The notes under the pieces are model-generated. The model was not told where the DNA came from, did no database searches, and was given only the letters and a program-made list of their open reading frames with translations. A stretch of 64,000 bases of DNA from Marinobacter daepoensis DSM 16072 (GTDB lineage Bacteria > Pseudomonadota > Gammaproteobacteria > Pseudomonadales > Oleiphilaceae). Positions 46,387 through 56,042 of this stretch are shown piece after piece. Each line of letters opens with the position of its first letter. The stretch's first letter is position 1. A program made the position numbers and the translations under genes. The stretch spans positions 186,001-250,000 of the forward strand of contig NZ_ATWI01000008.1 of the NCBI RefSeq assembly GCF_000421165.1. The letters are read 5' to 3'.

Positions 46387-47960
46387 AAATCCGTTCCCAA
46401 GTCGGCATGGTACTGAACCTGGATAAGTGCATTGGTTGCCACACCTGTTCCGTCACCTGCAAGAACGTCTGGACCAGTCGTGAAGGCATGGAATACGCCT
46501 GGTTCAACAACGTTGAAACCAAGCCGGGTATTGGTTATCCGAAAGAGTGGGAGAATCAGGACAAGTGGAAGGGCGGGTGGTTGCGCTACAGCACTGGCAA
46601 GATCCGCCCCCGCATCGGTGGCAAATTCCGGGTGTTGGCGAACATCTTCGCCAACCCGGATCTCCCGGAAATCGATGACTATTACGAACCGTTCGACTAC
46701 GACTATCAGCATCTGCACACCGCTGGCGATGTGAAACATCAGCCGGTGGCCCGGCCTCGCTCGCTGATTTCCGGCCAGCGCATGAAGAAGATCGAATGGG
46801 GCCCGAACTGGGAGGAGATACTCGGTACCGAGTTTGCCAAGCGTCGCAAAGACAAGAACTTCGACCAGGTGCAGGCCGACATCTACGGCCAGTTTGAGAA
46901 CACCTTCATGATGTACCTGCCGCGCCTGTGCGAGCACTGCCTGAATCCGGCCTGCGTGGCCAGTTGCCCCAGTGGAGCGATCTACAAGCGGGAAGAAGAC
47001 GGCATCGTCCTGATTGACCAGGATAAATGCCGGGGCTGGCGAATGTGTGTGTCTGGCTGTCCCTATAAGAAAATCTATTTCAACTGGAAAACCGGCAAGT
47101 CTGAGAAATGCATTTTCTGTTACCCGCGGATCGAAGCCGGGATGCCCACCGTCTGCTCTGAGACCTGCGTAGGCCGTATCCGTTATCTGGGCGTGCTGTT
47201 GTACGACGCAGACCGAATTGAGGAAGTGGCCAGTGCTCCGGGTGAGCACGAGCTTTACGAGAAACAACTGGAGATCTTTCTGGACCCGTTCGACCCGAAC
47301 GTGATCGAGCAGGCCCGAAAAGATGGAATCCCCATGAACGTGATCGAAGCGGCCCAGCAGAGCCCGGTCTACAAAATGGCGGTGGACTGGAAGCTGGCCC
47401 TGCCGCTGCACCCGGAATACAGAACTTTGCCCATGGTCTGGTACGTGCCCCCCCTGAGCCCGATTCAGTCTGCGGCGGAAGCCGGCAAGGTCGAGTTCGA
47501 CGGTGTGCTGCCGAAGATTGAGAGCCTGCGGATTCCGGTCAAGTACCTGGCAAACCTGCTGACTGCCGGTGATGAGAAGCCGATTGTCCGGGCGCTCAGG
47601 CGGATCATGGCCATGCGTCTGTACAAACGGGCCGAGACGGTGGAAGGCAAGGAAGACCTGCGAGCCCTGGAAGAAGCCGGCCTGTCCAGGGACCAGGCTG
47701 ACGAAATGTATCGCTATCTGGCGATAGCCAACTATGAGGACCGCTTTGTGATTCCCACCAGCCATCGGGAGCTGGCAAAAGAAGCCTTCCCGGACGCGAC
47801 GGCTTATGGCGAGCGTGGCGGATGCGGATTCAGTTTCGGGGACGGATGCAACGGCGGAGACAGTGACTTCAGCCTGTTCGGTGGCAAGAAGCAGACCACC
47901 AGCATGGTACAGAAGCTGGCAACCGTGAAGCAGGTTGACCCCAAACAGCTGCAGAAATAA
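46383..47960 (+). CDS. narH: Respiratory nitrate reductase beta subunit NarH
   Basis: 525-aa iron-sulfur subunit carrying four clusters between NarI and NarG. Cysteine groups CIGCHTCSVTC, CEHCLNPACVASC, CRGWRMCVSGC (Trp replacing the second Cys marks the 3Fe-4S cluster) and CIFCYPR with CSETC are present. Length typical. Overlaps narG (ATGA) and is followed by narJ after 10 bases. Confidence 0.98.
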   Translation: MKIRSQVGMVLNLDKCIGCHTCSVTCKNVWTSREGMEYAWFNNVETKPGIGYPKEWENQDKWKGGWLRYSTGKIRPRIGGKFRVLANIFANPDLPEIDDYYEPFDYDYQHLHTAGDVKHQPVARPRSLISGQRMKKIEWGPNWEEILGTEFAKRRKDKNFDQVQADIYGQFENTFMMYLPRLCEHCLNPACVASCPSGAIYKREEDGIVLIDQDKCRGWRMCVSGCPYKKIYFNWKTGKSEKCIFCYPRIEAGMPTVCSETCVGRIRYLGVLLYDADRIEEVASAPGEHELYEKQLEIFLDPFDPNVIEQARKDGIPMNVIEAAQQSPVYKMAVDWKLALPLHPEYRTLPMVWYVPPLSPIQSAAEAGKVEFDGVLPKIESLRIPVKYLANLLTAGDEKPIVRALRRIMAMRLYKRAETVEGKEDLRALEEAGLSRDQADEMYRYLAIANYEDRFVIPTSHRELAKEAFPDATAYGERGGCGFSFGDGCNGGDSDFSLFGGKKQTTSMVQKLATVKQVDPKQLQK

Positions 47961-47970
47961 GGAGGCTGAC

Positions 47971-48711
47971 ATGCAATTACTGAAAGTGTTGGCGCGGGTG
48001 CTTGAGTATCCGAACGAAGAGCTGCAGCAATCCCGGGATGCCTTGGTCGCTGTGGTCCTTGAAGATGATCGGCTTCCGGTCTGGAACAAGGAACGGTTGC
48101 TCAACTGTCTGGACCGTCTGTGTGACGATGATCTGCTGGACCTTCAGGAAACCTACGTTGGTTTGTTCGACAAAGGCCGGGCCATGTCCCTGTTGTTGTT
48201 TGAACATGTGCACGGGGAATCCCGGGATCGGGGCCAGGCGATGGTCGACCTGATGGAAGAATACCGTCGCAACGGGCTGGAGATCGATGCCCGGGAGTTG
48301 CCGGACTACCTGCCACTGTTTCTGGAGTACCTCTCAACCCGTCCCTGGGAGGATATCCGAAGCTGGCTGGAGGACATTCATCATATTCTGGGTTTGCTGG
48401 GCGAGCGGCTCTACCAGCGCCAGAGTTTTTATCACGTCGTCATGGATGCCTTGCTGGTGTTGTCCGGTCGCAAGACCGACCGCCAGGAGCTGGCGCGGCT
48501 TGTCGCCTCGGAAGAACGCGACGATACCCCGGAAGCCTTGGATAAGGTCTGGGAAGAGGAAATGGTGAAGTTTGTGGATGACCAGGGCAGCTCCTGCAAC
48601 ACCGGTGGTGTGGTTGGACAGCGACGCCGTGAACTGGAACAGACCCAGACCATTCACCTGAGTGAGCAGCTGATGACGGACGCTACACCCCGTCCGGCAG
48701 GGCGCGCCTGA
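47971..48711 (+). CDS. narJ: Nitrate reductase assembly chaperone NarJ
   Basis: 246-aa cytoplasmic chaperone needed to insert Mo cofactor and FS0 into NarG. The helical N-terminus LLKVLARVLEYPNEELQ and motif LFEHVHGESRDRGQAMVDL are diagnostic. GGAGG lies 5-9 bases before the ATG at 47971. Confidence 0.96.
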   Translation: MQLLKVLARVLEYPNEELQQSRDALVAVVLEDDRLPVWNKERLLNCLDRLCDDDLLDLQETYVGLFDKGRAMSLLLFEHVHGESRDRGQAMVDLMEEYRRNGLEIDARELPDYLPLFLEYLSTRPWEDIRSWLEDIHHILGLLGERLYQRQSFYHVVMDALLVLSGRKTDRQELARLVASEERDDTPEALDKVWEEEMVKFVDDQGSSCNTGGVVGQRRRELEQTQTIHLSEQLMTDATPRPAGRA

Positions 48712-48730
48712 GGCGCAGGAGGAGAAGACC

Positions 48731-49408
48731 ATGTCTTATATCAACACGCTTTTGTTCGGAATTTATCCTTACATCGCCCTGCTGGTGCTGTTTGTCGGCA
48801 CCTGGGTGCGCTACGACCATGGCCAGTTTACCTGGAAGGCCCATTCCAGCCAGATGCTGCGCAAGAGCAACATGGTTCTGGCGTCTGTGTTGTTCCACGT
48901 GGGCGTGCTGGTGATTTTCTTCGGCCATCTGGTGGGCCTGCTTACCCCGCACTGGGCTTATGAGTGGGTTATTACGCCCGGTCAGAAACAGGTGATGGCG
49001 ATTGTTGTTGGCGGCATTGCCGGCCTAATGGCCATTCTAGGTGGTGGTATGCTGGCCTGGCGCCGTATGACCGACCCGCGAATTCAGGCCAGCAGCACCT
49101 TTGCGGATAATATGATCATCATCATTCTGGTGGTTCAGCTGGCCCTCGGCTTGCTAACCATCCTGCCCACACTGGGGCATCTGGATGGAGGCACTATGCT
49201 CAAGTTTTCGGCCTGGGCTCAGGGCGTTTTTACCCTGCAGGGAGGCGTGGCCGACCACATTGCTGATGTGCACTGGATTTACAAAACCCACATTTTCCTG
49301 GGCCTGACCATTTTCGTACTCTTCCCGTTCACCCGGCTGGTGCACATGCTCAGCGTACCGGTGGAGTATTTCGGGCGGAAGTATCAGGTGGTGCGTAAGC
49401 GTGCCTGA
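48731..49408 (+). CDS. narI: Nitrate reductase gamma subunit NarI
   Basis: 225-aa, five-helix cytochrome b that oxidises quinol and passes electrons to NarH. Heme-ligand histidines lie in VLFHVGVLVIFFGHLVG and near the end in IYKTHIFLGL and FTRLVHMLS. AGGAG precedes the ATG. Last gene of narGHJI; no strong terminator follows before the convergent gene at 49427. Confidence 0.97.
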   Translation: MSYINTLLFGIYPYIALLVLFVGTWVRYDHGQFTWKAHSSQMLRKSNMVLASVLFHVGVLVIFFGHLVGLLTPHWAYEWVITPGQKQVMAIVVGGIAGLMAILGGGMLAWRRMTDPRIQASSTFADNMIIIILVVQLALGLLTILPTLGHLDGGTMLKFSAWAQGVFTLQGGVADHIADVHWIYKTHIFLGLTIFVLFPFTRLVHMLSVPVEYFGRKYQVVRKRA

Positions 49409-49426
49409 CAGTCGGTATCCGTCAGA

Positions 49427-50776
49427 TCAGGACGTATTTTTGGATTTGCACTGAACGATGCCGGCATGGCTCAGCCGAAGCTGCCAGCGCTGTGCCGAGT
49501 TCTTCTCTTTTCCGGGCTCGGTACACAGCAACAACAACTGGTAATCGTGTTGTTTTTCGATGGGGTGGGCTTTTACGCCATCGGCAGTGTGTTCAGGATC
49601 CTTCCAGGCATAGAGTTTTACCGTTGTGGGCTGAACCAGTTCGCACAGCGCCTCGCAGTCCAGACTGATGCGATCCTGAAGGTGGTCCCGTTCGAACGTT
49701 GCTTTCTCCAGGCTCAGTGCTGACCGGTAGCAAATGACCTGCTGTTCGTCGTTACTGGTCCAGCGCTGGGCCTGTTCCCGGACCTTGGCAGGCAGTTCCC
49801 GGGCCTTCCGGTAGTCAAGCCAGACCTTTTTCTGCCCTGCGGAGCGGCTGGTGTATGGAGTGCTCAAACGTACTTTCCAGCGAGGTTTTCCCCTGCGCAA
49901 CCAGAGCGTTACGGCGTTGATCATGTCATCGCGCAGCAAATCACGGATCGCGTAGATCAGTGCGATACCCAGCAGCAGGGTCAGGGAAAGGGTGGTCTGG
50001 CCAACGTCCCGTATGTTGAACAACAGGTAGGTGAACAGCAACATGACCAGAGTTGTGGTTGCCGCTTTCACCAGCTTACGGGTACCCTCGCCAAGTTCGG
50101 TCACCCGTGTGCGCAGCAATAACGGGTATTCAAGGATGCGGTGGTACAGCCGCATACGGTTCCAGATCCTTGTGGGGGTGCCCTTGAAGTTGCTGGTGTA
50201 GTCCTGGGTTTTTCGGTGCAGGGCTTCCTGTTGCAGAAACTCAAGCGCCGAGGCCTGCAGGCCCGGGGCCAGGGCGTCATAGTTTTCCAGAGTCATGCAT
50301 TCCAGAAAGAACTGCTCGGCGTTCCAGGAAAAGCAGGTGTCCAGAAGCCGGTAGTAGCGCTGTTGGCTGGATTGTTCCGGGGCCGACTTGCGCAGGCGCT
50401 GGGCAAACTTTTCGCTCAGGCGCAGCGCCCGTTTCAGCAGTTCGTCACTGAGCCCGGAGGTTTCGATCTGTTGTCTGAGCCGGTCAAGGGAGGCCCGGTA
50501 CTGGAACAGCGACGAGCCCTGCCGGATCTCGTAATGGGGCGACAGCAGAGTAAACGACTGGTCGGCTTTGGCCGCACGGTCCTGATCCGGCAGCCCCAGC
50601 AACCTCAGCCGGTGTTCCAGCGAGGAAAAGTAGAATCGTTTTTCCGACAGAGCCCGGGATGAGAGGCTGCCTTCGTGGGGGGTAAACAGATACAGCTCCA
50701 CGTCGTATCGGCCGGCTCCGGTCAGGGAGCGGGTTAACTGTAACTGATAGTTGCCCTTGCGCCTCAGGGTAAACAC
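49427..50776 (-). CDS. Unrecognised membrane protein downstream of metR
   Basis: 449-aa protein with two adjacent membrane helices near residues 245-290 (ATTTLVMLLFTYLL and TTLSLTLLLGIALIYAI) between two large soluble halves. The first half is helix-rich (LSEKFAQRL, FSWNAEQFFLECM); the C-terminal half is basic with no known motif. GTG at 50776 chosen because GGAGG lies 6 bases upstream; the open frame up to 51019 overlaps metR and is not needed. No enzyme motif seen and no family recognised. It starts 16 bases after metR, so may be in its operon. Confidence 0.7.
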   Translation of the reverse strand: MFTLRRKGNYQLQLTRSLTGAGRYDVELYLFTPHEGSLSSRALSEKRFYFSSLEHRLRLLGLPDQDRAAKADQSFTLLSPHYEIRQGSSLFQYRASLDRLRQQIETSGLSDELLKRALRLSEKFAQRLRKSAPEQSSQQRYYRLLDTCFSWNAEQFFLECMTLENYDALAPGLQASALEFLQQEALHRKTQDYTSNFKGTPTRIWNRMRLYHRILEYPLLLRTRVTELGEGTRKLVKAATTTLVMLLFTYLLFNIRDVGQTTLSLTLLLGIALIYAIRDLLRDDMINAVTLWLRRGKPRWKVRLSTPYTSRSAGQKKVWLDYRKARELPAKVREQAQRWTSNDEQQVICYRSALSLEKATFERDHLQDRISLDCEALCELVQPTTVKLYAWKDPEHTADGVKAHPIEKQHDYQLLLLCTEPGKEKNSAQRWQLRLSHAGIVQCKSKNTS

Positions 50777-50792
50777 AACCTGCCTCCGCTGC

Positions 50793-51719
50793 TTAGCTGC
50801 TGTTCTGGTGATCTGTGGCCTGCCCGTTGTCGGGAACCCGGTACGAGCGGGCAAGGGTAATAAACCCCTGCAGATATTCGGTACGGCTATCGCTCTCCCG
50901 GTGCCCGACAAAAATCTGCTTGTCGACGCCCTGTGGCCCCATCCGAACGGCGGCCAGGGGGAGCCTGTCTGCGTATTCCAGCGCCAGCCATCTGGGCAGG
51001 GCGGCCACGCCTCGGCCACTGGCCACCATTTGCAACATGATATCCGTGGTTTCCAGTGTCTTGTGCCGCCAGGGCGACACCGAAGCCGGGTTCAGAAAGC
51101 GGGTATACACATCCAGCCGTTCCGGCGCCACCGGGTAGGTGAGGAGCGTTTCGTCGCGCAGGTCGCCGGCGTTGGCGTAGGGCGCGGTTGCCAGAGGGTG
51201 GTCCGAGGCCACCACCAGCACCTGTTCGTAATCAAATACTGGCTCGAACACCAGTCCGGGGCGGTACACCGGGTCTGGCGTGACCAGCAGATCGATCTCA
51301 TAGTCCTGCAGGGCGCCCAGGCCGCCGAACTGGAATTTCTGCTTCACATCCACGTCCACATCCGGCCAGTCCGCCAGAAAAGGCGAGACCACTTTCAGCA
51401 GCCATTGATAGCACGGGTGGCATTCCATGCCAATCCGTAACGAGCCTCTTTTGCCCTCGGAAAATTGCCTGAGCCGGGTTTCTGCGTGTTCCAGTTGCGG
51501 CAACAGACGGTTTGCCGTGTGCAGCAGGTAGGCTCCGGCCTGGGTCAGCCGAAGGTGACGCCCTTCCCGCAACCAAAGATCGGTGCCCAGCGCCTGTTCC
51601 AGTTTTCGCATGGTGTGGCTCAGGGCGGACTGGGTGAGGTGCAGGTGTTTGGCGGCTGCTGTGACAGAGCCATGCTGGTCGACGGCCTGAATAACTTTGA
51701 GGTGGTTACGTTCGAGCAT
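50793..51719 (-). CDS. metR: LysR-type regulator MetR
   Basis: 308-aa LysR-family regulator: N-terminal winged HTH (LKVIQAVDQHGSVTAAAKHL, LTQSALSHTMRKLEQ) and a co-inducer domain whose segment MECHPCYQWLLKVV is typical of MetR, which binds homocysteine. Divergent from metE, its classical target. ATG at 51719 (MLERNHLKV) matches MetR N-termini; a longer frame to 51761 is unlikely. Confidence 0.92.
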   Translation of the reverse strand: MLERNHLKVIQAVDQHGSVTAAAKHLHLTQSALSHTMRKLEQALGTDLWLREGRHLRLTQAGAYLLHTANRLLPQLEHAETRLRQFSEGKRGSLRIGMECHPCYQWLLKVVSPFLADWPDVDVDVKQKFQFGGLGALQDYEIDLLVTPDPVYRPGLVFEPVFDYEQVLVVASDHPLATAPYANAGDLRDETLLTYPVAPERLDVYTRFLNPASVSPWRHKTLETTDIMLQMVASGRGVAALPRWLALEYADRLPLAAVRMGPQGVDKQIFVGHRESDSRTEYLQGFITLARSYRVPDNGQATDHQNSS

Positions 51720-51829
51720 TCTATTATGATCAATATTTATGGATCGGTGAAAATAAACCATTTTTGTTCATTTTTGAATCCCTTTATTCTGCCTTCACTA
51801 TCAAGGAATTCATGTGAAAGGTAAGAATC
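51720..51829. promoter_or_regulatory. metR/metE divergent regulatory region
   Basis: AT-rich 110-base gap. I found no standard MetR box (TGAA-N5-TTCA), but two TGAA-N15-TTCA dyads are present (51749-51771 and 51775-51797 by eye), next to TTCA/TGAA repeats. Likely holds both promoters and MetR sites. Confidence 0.45.
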
Positions 51830-54109
51830 ATGGCTTTAATTCATAACCTCGGTTATCCCCGTATCGGCGCACAGCGCGAACTGAAATTTGCTCAGGAAGC
51901 CTTCTGGAAAGGGCTTGAGTCGGAAGCAGAGCTGCAGGCTCAGGCAAAGAACCTGCGGGCTGAAAACTGGGCAGCGCAGTCCGCACTTGATCTGGTTCCC
52001 GTGGGTGATTTCTCTCTTTATGACCAGGTGCTCGACATGAGTTTTACCCTGGGCAATCTGCCTGCCAGGGTTGAAGGGCTTGAAGGCAGTGAGCTGGACA
52101 ACTATTTCCGGGTGGCTCGTGGCCGGTCTGCCAAAGATTCAGGGTGTCATTGTGTCCATGCGGGTGAGATGACCAAGTGGTTTGATACCAACTATCACTA
52201 CATCGTTCCGGAAGTCACCGCCGGTACGACCTTCGCTCTGAACGCCGATCGTCTCCTGGGGCAGCTGGCGGAGGCTCAGGCTGCCGGGGTCCCTGCCAAG
52301 CCCGTGATCATTGGTCCGGTTACCTATTTGTGGCTGAGCAAAGAAAAAGACGATTCAAACCGCCTGGACCTGCTGTCGGCGTTGTTGCCTGTGTACAGTC
52401 AGCTGCTGGAAAAACTGGCGGATGCCGGGGCGGAATGGGTACAGATCGATGAGCCCGCGTTGGTCATGGAACTGGATGCCGACTGGAAACATGCCTTCGA
52501 GACGGCCTATCACACCCTGAAAGCGAATCGTCCGAAACTGCTGTTGGCCACCTACTTCGGAACCCTTCAGGAAAACCTGCAGCTGGCCTGTAACTTGCCG
52601 GTTGCCGGCCTGCACGTTGATGCGGTGCGTGGCCGTGAGGAAGTTGCCAAGGTGGTTGACTGGCTGCCCCAGCACAAGGTGCTGTCTGTGGGGGTGATTG
52701 ATGGCCGAAACATCTGGAAGACCCATCTGAACGGGGTGCTGGAGTGGCTGAATCCGATTGCCGGGAAGCTGGGTGAGCGGTTGTGGCTGGCCCCTTCCTG
52801 CTCGCTTCTGCATGTGCCCGTTGATCTGGACAGTGAAGTGAAACTGGACAGTGATATTCGAAGCTGGCTGGCCTTTGCCAAACAGAAGCTGGCGGAGCTG
52901 ACCATTCTTGCCCGCGCCATCAACGAAGGCTACGACGCGGTTGCCGACGATCTGGCTGCCAACCAGGCCGCGATAGACAGTCGTACCGGCTCCGAGCGGG
53001 TTCACAACCCGGCCGTGAAGTCGGAGGTTCAGAATATTACGGCTGCTTTGGGGCAGCGCCAGAGCCCGTACGCCGCGCGGGTTGCGAAACAGCGTGCCCG
53101 GCTCAATCTGCCGCTGTACCCGACAACCACCATTGGTTCTTTTCCGCAGACGCCAGAGATTCGGAAGACGCGTCTGGCGTTCAAAAAGCAGGAAATCCCG
53201 GCAGCGGACTACACCGCCAGCATGAAAGCGGAAATTGAGCAGGCGGTGCGCGAGCAGGAGAAACTGGGGCTTGATGTGTTGGTGCACGGCGAAGCCGAGC
53301 GTAACGACATGGTGGAATATTTCGGCGAGCAGCTGGACGGCTATGTATTCAGCCAGTTCGGGTGGGTTCAGTCTTACGGCTCCCGCTGCGTCAAGCCGCC
53401 CATCCTGTTCGGAGATATCAGCCGTCCGAAGGCAATGACCGTTGACTGGATCAAATACGCTCAGTCTCTGACCGACAAACCCATGAAAGGCATGCTGACC
53501 GGCCCGGTTACCATCCTGAACTGGTCGTTTGTACGCGACGACCAACCCAGAAGCCAATCCTGCCTGCAGCTGGCGCTTGCGGTACGACAGGAAGTTCAGG
53601 ATCTGGAAGCGGCCGGGGTGAACATCATTCAGATCGACGAAGCTGCCTTGCGTGAGGGGTTGCCTCTGCGCCGGTCGGAGTGGAAGAGCTATCTGGACTG
53701 GGCGGTGGAGTCGTTCCGGATCGCTGCTAACGGGGTGAAAGATGAGACTCAGATTCACACACACATGTGCTATTCCGAATTCAATGACATCATTGAGTCC
53801 ATCGCGCACATGGATGCAGACGTGATTACCATTGAAACGTCACGTTCTGACATGGAATTGCTGGATGTGTTCGAGAAGTTTGAATATCCGAACGACATCG
53901 GCCCCGGAGTCTATGACATACATTCACCGAACATCCCCAGTGTTGAGCAGATCGTTGAACTGATGACCAAGGCCGCTGAGCGCATTCCGGCTGAGCGACT
54001 GTGGGTCAACCCCGACTGTGGGCTGAAAACCCGCCAGTGGCAAGAAGTGATTCCGGCGCTGGAAAATACGGTGGCGGCGGCACAGGTCCTGCGCGAGCGG
54101 GCACGCTGA
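51830..54109 (+). CDS. metE: Cobalamin-independent methionine synthase MetE
   Basis: 759-aa cytosolic zinc enzyme transferring a methyl group from 5-methyltetrahydropteroyl-polyglutamate to homocysteine. N- and C-terminal barrel halves are both present. Zinc ligands: His and Cys in THMCYSEF, the Glu following, and the later Cys in NPDCGLKT. Typical FPQTPEIRK and [13 protein letters not shown] segments are seen. AGGT lies upstream of ATG 51830. B12 independence may matter in anaerobic growth, but the link to denitrification is not shown. Confidence 0.97.
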   Translation: MALIHNLGYPRIGAQRELKFAQEAFWKGLESEAELQAQAKNLRAENWAAQSALDLVPVGDFSLYDQVLDMSFTLGNLPARVEGLEGSELDNYFRVARGRSAKDSGCHCVHAGEMTKWFDTNYHYIVPEVTAGTTFALNADRLLGQLAEAQAAGVPAKPVIIGPVTYLWLSKEKDDSNRLDLLSALLPVYSQLLEKLADAGAEWVQIDEPALVMELDADWKHAFETAYHTLKANRPKLLLATYFGTLQENLQLACNLPVAGLHVDAVRGREEVAKVVDWLPQHKVLSVGVIDGRNIWKTHLNGVLEWLNPIAGKLGERLWLAPSCSLLHVPVDLDSEVKLDSDIRSWLAFAKQKLAELTILARAINEGYDAVADDLAANQAAIDSRTGSERVHNPAVKSEVQNITAALGQRQSPYAARVAKQRARLNLPLYPTTTIGSFPQTPEIRKTRLAFKKQEIPAADYTASMKAEIEQAVREQEKLGLDVLVHGEAERNDMVEYFGEQLDGYVFSQFGWVQSYGSRCVKPPILFGDISRPKAMTVDWIKYAQSLTDKPMKGMLTGPVTILNWSFVRDDQPRSQSCLQLALAVRQEVQDLEAAGVNIIQIDEAALREGLPLRRSEWKSYLDWAVESFRIAANGVKDETQIHTHMCYSEFNDIIESIAHMDADVITIETSRSDMELLDVFEKFEYPNDIGPGVYDIHSPNIPSVEQIVELMTKAAERIPAERLWVNPDCGLKTRQWQEVIPALENTVAAAQVLRERAR

Positions 54110-54115
54110 ACCACC

Positions 54116-54180
54116 CGGGGGTATCCATACGGCACCGGTATCTTACCGGGCCGTATGGGCCCACAGGATACCCCGTTTTT
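54116..54180 (+). terminator. Terminator of metE
   Basis: Long nested hairpin: outer CGGGGGTATCC (54116-54126) with GGATACCCCG (54166-54175), inner CATACGGC with GCCGTATG, followed by TTTTT. Confidence 0.88.
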
Positions 54181-54273
54181 AACCTCAATCTACCTCCGAT
54201 GAGGAAGCGATTCTCCCCGTGAATCCTGTTTAACTTGTCGCCAAGTGAACAGAATCATCGGGCAGGTAGATCC

Positions 54274-55080
54274 ATGCAGCTTATCCCTACCGGCGAAGCC
54301 GGCAAACCAAGAAACCAGTTCCCTCCTGTCTACGTCGGTGATACCCGGATTCACGAAGAAGCCATCGCGCGGGAAATGCAGCATCACCCGGCCGAGGCGC
54401 TGGCGCAGGCCTGGCACGAAGCCGCCAGAAGTCTGGTCATCCGTGAATTGTTATTGCAACAGGCGTGTCGCCTGAATCTGAACGATATCGACGACGAAGA
54501 AGAACGGCTGGCCCAACTCCTGGAACTGGAGCTTCAGGTGCCTGCCCCCAGTGAGCAGGACTGTCAGCGGTTCTACGCGGCCAATCCCGACCGGTTCTGC
54601 AGCCCGACGCTCATGGCTCTGAGCCACATTCTTCTGGCTGCCGCACCCGATGACATTGAAGAACGCATTCGCCAGGAGGAGGCCGGAAGGCGCCTGTTGT
54701 CTTCCCTTCTTGCAGGCCAGTCCCGGTTTTCTGATCTGGCGAAGCAATACTCCGCCTGCGAGTCCCGGCATCAGGGTGGCAGCCTCGGTCAGATCAGCAA
54801 AGGTCAGACAGTGGAAGAGTTTGAGCGTCCGGTCCTGAGCCTGAATGAAGGTCTGCACCCGGAACTCATTGAAAGCCGCTACGGCTGGCACATCGTTCGG
54901 GTTGACCAGCGAATTGACGGCGAGCGCCTGCCCTATGAACACGCAAAACCAAACATTCGCCGGTACCTCAGCGAGAGTGTGACCCGCCGGGCCTTCCGGC
55001 AATACCTTCAGGTATTGGCTGCAGAAACCGGAGTGGACGGAGTAGACCTGGCGCTTCCCGGCTCGCCGTTGATGCAGTGA
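54274..55080 (+). CDS. PpiC/parvulin-type peptidyl-prolyl isomerase
   Basis: 268-aa protein: N-terminal SurA/NifM-like helical region (about residues 1-105), then a parvulin domain (about 115-210) with the family segments ALSHILLAAA, FSDLAKQYSACESRHQGGSLGQ, FERPVLSLNEG and ESRYGWHIVRV. No signal peptide is seen, so it is probably cytoplasmic, like NifM. Isomerases of this shape occur beside nar genes in pseudomonads and may help nitrate reductase folding; that role is inference. ATG at 54274 has GGCAGG upstream. Confidence 0.88.
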   Translation: MQLIPTGEAGKPRNQFPPVYVGDTRIHEEAIAREMQHHPAEALAQAWHEAARSLVIRELLLQQACRLNLNDIDDEEERLAQLLELELQVPAPSEQDCQRFYAANPDRFCSPTLMALSHILLAAAPDDIEERIRQEEAGRRLLSSLLAGQSRFSDLAKQYSACESRHQGGSLGQISKGQTVEEFERPVLSLNEGLHPELIESRYGWHIVRVDQRIDGERLPYEHAKPNIRRYLSESVTRRAFRQYLQVLAAETGVDGVDLALPGSPLMQ

Positions 55081-55110
55081 GGGTACCGGGTTGGTTAGCA
55101 AAGCGAACCG

Positions 55111-55124
55111 TTGAGTTAAGTCAA
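55111..55124. promoter_or_regulatory. FNR/Dnr-type box upstream of dnr
   Basis: TTGAG-TTAA-GTCAA, symmetric and 8 of 10 to consensus, 115-128 bases upstream of the dnr start. Suggests control of dnr by Anr/FNR or by itself. Confidence 0.65.
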
Positions 55125-55144
55125 TTGTTCACACATAACCTCAA

Positions 55145-55183
55145 GGATACCCCCATCGGGGGAGCGATTTTTCGCCCGTATCC
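55145..55183 (+). other. Compact three-way-junction-like structure in the dnr leader
   Basis: GGATAC (55145-55150) and GTATCC (55178-55183) can close two hairpins: CCCCC-ATC-GGGGG (55150-55162, sharing one base) and GCGA-TTTT-TCGC (55064 offset: 55164-55175). There is no T-run directly behind it, so it is not a plain terminator. It lies between the FNR-like box and the dnr start. Confidence 0.5.
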
Positions 55184-55238
55184 TTCTAGTATTAAAAACA
55201 AGATTTGGAATGCATGAATATGCGCGGGGGATACACCC

Positions 55239-55988
55239 ATGGCCATGACACAAGCCGTTGAACAGAGATATACCAAACCGGTCCTGGTGGCCATTAATAA
55301 ACCGCTGGACGAAGAAGACAGCCTTCAGGCCCTGCGCAGCCACGCCATGTTCCGGAGTCTGCGTCCCAAAGATCTGGACAGCCTGATCCAGCAATCCCGC
55401 AGGCTACGGTTGGGGCATCATCAGTTGCTCTATCGCCAGGACATGCCGGCGCATCACTTTTTCTTTGTGATTTCCGGCCGGCTTCGGTTGTACCGGCTGG
55501 ATTCTTCCGGGGTCGACCGCACTCTCGACAGCATCGCCCCGGGGGACTGTTTTGCGGAAGTCATGATCTACGCAGATCCCCCCAGATACGCCTGCTACGC
55601 CGAAGCGCTGAAATCCAGTGAAGTCCTCATGATACCGGTCAAAGCCTATCGGGATTTGCTGGATCACAACCCGGAATACGCTCAGGCTGCGCTCAGCCAC
55701 TATGCCAAGCGCGCGGTTACCCGCTTCCACGATCTGGAAATCATGACGGTACAGAATGCGCGTGACCGGCTTATCCGATACCTGATTGATCTGCTGCCCA
55801 ATGGAGCAGAAGAAGGCGGGGAGGTAGAGCTCCCGCTTCCCAAGTGCCTGGTGGCTTCGCGCCTGGCGATGCAGCCCGAGACCTTTTCCCGGATTCTGGC
55901 GGATCTTAAGTCCAACGGCCTGATTCGGGTCAATCGCAGCAGGCTCTTGATTTCTGACCCTCAGCGGCTGATTGCCATCAGCCAATGA
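55239..55988 (+). CDS. dnr: Dnr-type Crp/Fnr-family regulator of denitrification
   Basis: 249-aa regulator: cyclic-nucleotide-binding-like sensor domain (about residues 35-150), dimer helix, and a C-terminal winged HTH with recognition segment PETFSRILADL whose E..SR residues match the FNR family and predict TTGAT-N4-ATCAA binding. It lacks the N-terminal cysteines of FNR/Anr, so it is of the heme-dependent NO-sensing Dnr type. Located between nar and nos, it probably controls nirS, nirC, norCB, nosR and hemN through the boxes listed here. A terminator follows. Confidence 0.92.
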   Translation: MAMTQAVEQRYTKPVLVAINKPLDEEDSLQALRSHAMFRSLRPKDLDSLIQQSRRLRLGHHQLLYRQDMPAHHFFFVISGRLRLYRLDSSGVDRTLDSIAPGDCFAEVMIYADPPRYACYAEALKSSEVLMIPVKAYRDLLDHNPEYAQAALSHYAKRAVTRFHDLEIMTVQNARDRLIRYLIDLLPNGAEEGGEVELPLPKCLVASRLAMQPETFSRILADLKSNGLIRVNRSRLLISDPQRLIAISQ

Positions 55989-55995
55989 CCTCGCC

Positions 55996-56016
55996 GGGCC
56001 TTCGGGCCCATTTTTT
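55996..56016 (+). terminator. Intrinsic terminator of dnr
   Basis: GGGCC-TTCG-GGCCC hairpin with a UUCG loop, followed by A and six T. Confidence 0.92.
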
Positions 56017-56042
56017 CAAGCCTCGAATGTTTGGGGAACGTC

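Noticed and set aside
46368..48104. 578-codon open frame antisense to narH/narJ
   Set aside because: Shadow frame spanning two certain genes on the other strand.
52355..53809. 484-codon open frame antisense to metE
   Set aside because: Shadow frame; no domain or start signal.
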